A DNA stretch of 5,410 nucleotides, taken from the NCBI GenBank assembly GCA_030673805.1, contig DAOVIH010000072.1, positions 1 through 5,410 of the forward strand, given 5' to 3'. Below the pieces are notes generated by a model that was given only the letters and a program-made list of their open reading frames with translations, ran no database searches and was not told the DNA's origin. Position 1 is the first letter of the stretch; every line of letters starts with the position of its first letter. Source of the DNA: Candidatus Bathyarchaeota archaeon (GTDB taxonomy: Archaea; Thermoproteota; Bathyarchaeia; Bathyarchaeales; Bathycorpusculaceae). Shown here piece after piece: positions 5,302 to 5,410 of this stretch. The translations under genes were made by a program, and so were the position numbers.

Positions 5302-5410
5302 TCAGAGATAAAAGATTACGTAGGTTGCTACCCCAAATATCAAAGATACAAACCAAAGCAGAACCGTGATGTCCATAAGCCTCTTTCTTCTAGCACACGC
5401 TTTAATCTCC
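5302..5410 (-). CDS. C-terminal end of a membrane protein (gene continues beyond the right edge)
   Basis: The last 35 codons of a minus-strand gene are visible, in a frame open to the window edge and ending in TGA at 5304-5302. The protein reads EIKACARRKRLMD and then a hydrophobic stretch TVLLWFVSLIFGVATYVIFYL. That is a basic cytoplasmic segment followed by one membrane helix that finishes at the very C-terminus. It could be the last helix of a larger transporter or a tail anchor. The family cannot be told from so little. A T-run follows shortly after the stop. An internal ATG (5377-5375) could alternatively start a 24-residue single-helix peptide, but the upstream frame stays open, so a longer gene is more likely. 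Confidence 0.55.
   Translation of the reverse strand, partial: EIKACARRKRLMDITVLLWFVSLIFGVATYVIFYL

Overview
The window looks like a piece of an archaeal chromosome, most likely from an uncultured TACK-type lineage such as Bathyarchaeia. This placement is an inference. It rests on: a secreted protein with an InlB-like 'GGSTNPAPG...NNW...AVF' module followed by a Pro/Ser/Thr linker, an architecture common in those archaea; TATA-like boxes about 25-35 bases upstream of start codons that lack Shine-Dalgarno sites; T-rich terminators; a moderately AT-rich composition; and GTG starts. No rRNA, tRNA, CRISPR, transposase or phage gene is visible.

Left part (1-2632). Everything here reads on the minus strand. 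From upstream to downstream it holds: a probably broken gene of unknown family (2598 to about 2201) with its own TATA-like box and terminator-like hairpin; a four-helix membrane protein with a CxxCxCxxC cluster (2079-1618); a complete polysaccharide pyruvyl transferase family protein (1447-200); and the first 67 codons of a thioester-reductase-type NAD(P)-binding protein (203 to beyond the left edge). The last two overlap by three bases at a GTGA junction and are almost certainly co-translated. They suggest synthesis or modification of a glycan or lipid-linked cell-envelope product.

Middle (2633-3661). A divergent intergenic region leads to a plus-strand, membrane-anchored or secreted glutaminyl-peptide cyclotransferase (2870-3661). 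It has a clear Shine-Dalgarno site and a 14-codon reading frame overlapping its start.

Right part (3662-5410). A convergent minus-strand gene (4949-3708) encodes an exported modular protein: signal/anchor helix, InlB-like repeat, proline-rich stalk, and two copies of a C-terminal domain. Its promoter region carries two 12-base direct repeats next to a TATA-like box. About 350 bases without a convincing gene follow, then the 3' end of another minus-strand gene whose product ends in a membrane helix.

The common theme is the cell surface: glycan-type pyruvylation, a membrane protein, N-terminal pyroglutamate formation on exported proteins, and a surface-displayed modular protein. I see no clear novel defence or mobile system. 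The items most worth a second look are the broken gene, the duplicated C-terminal domain, the Cys-cluster membrane protein and the coupled pyruvyl transferase/thioester-reductase pair.
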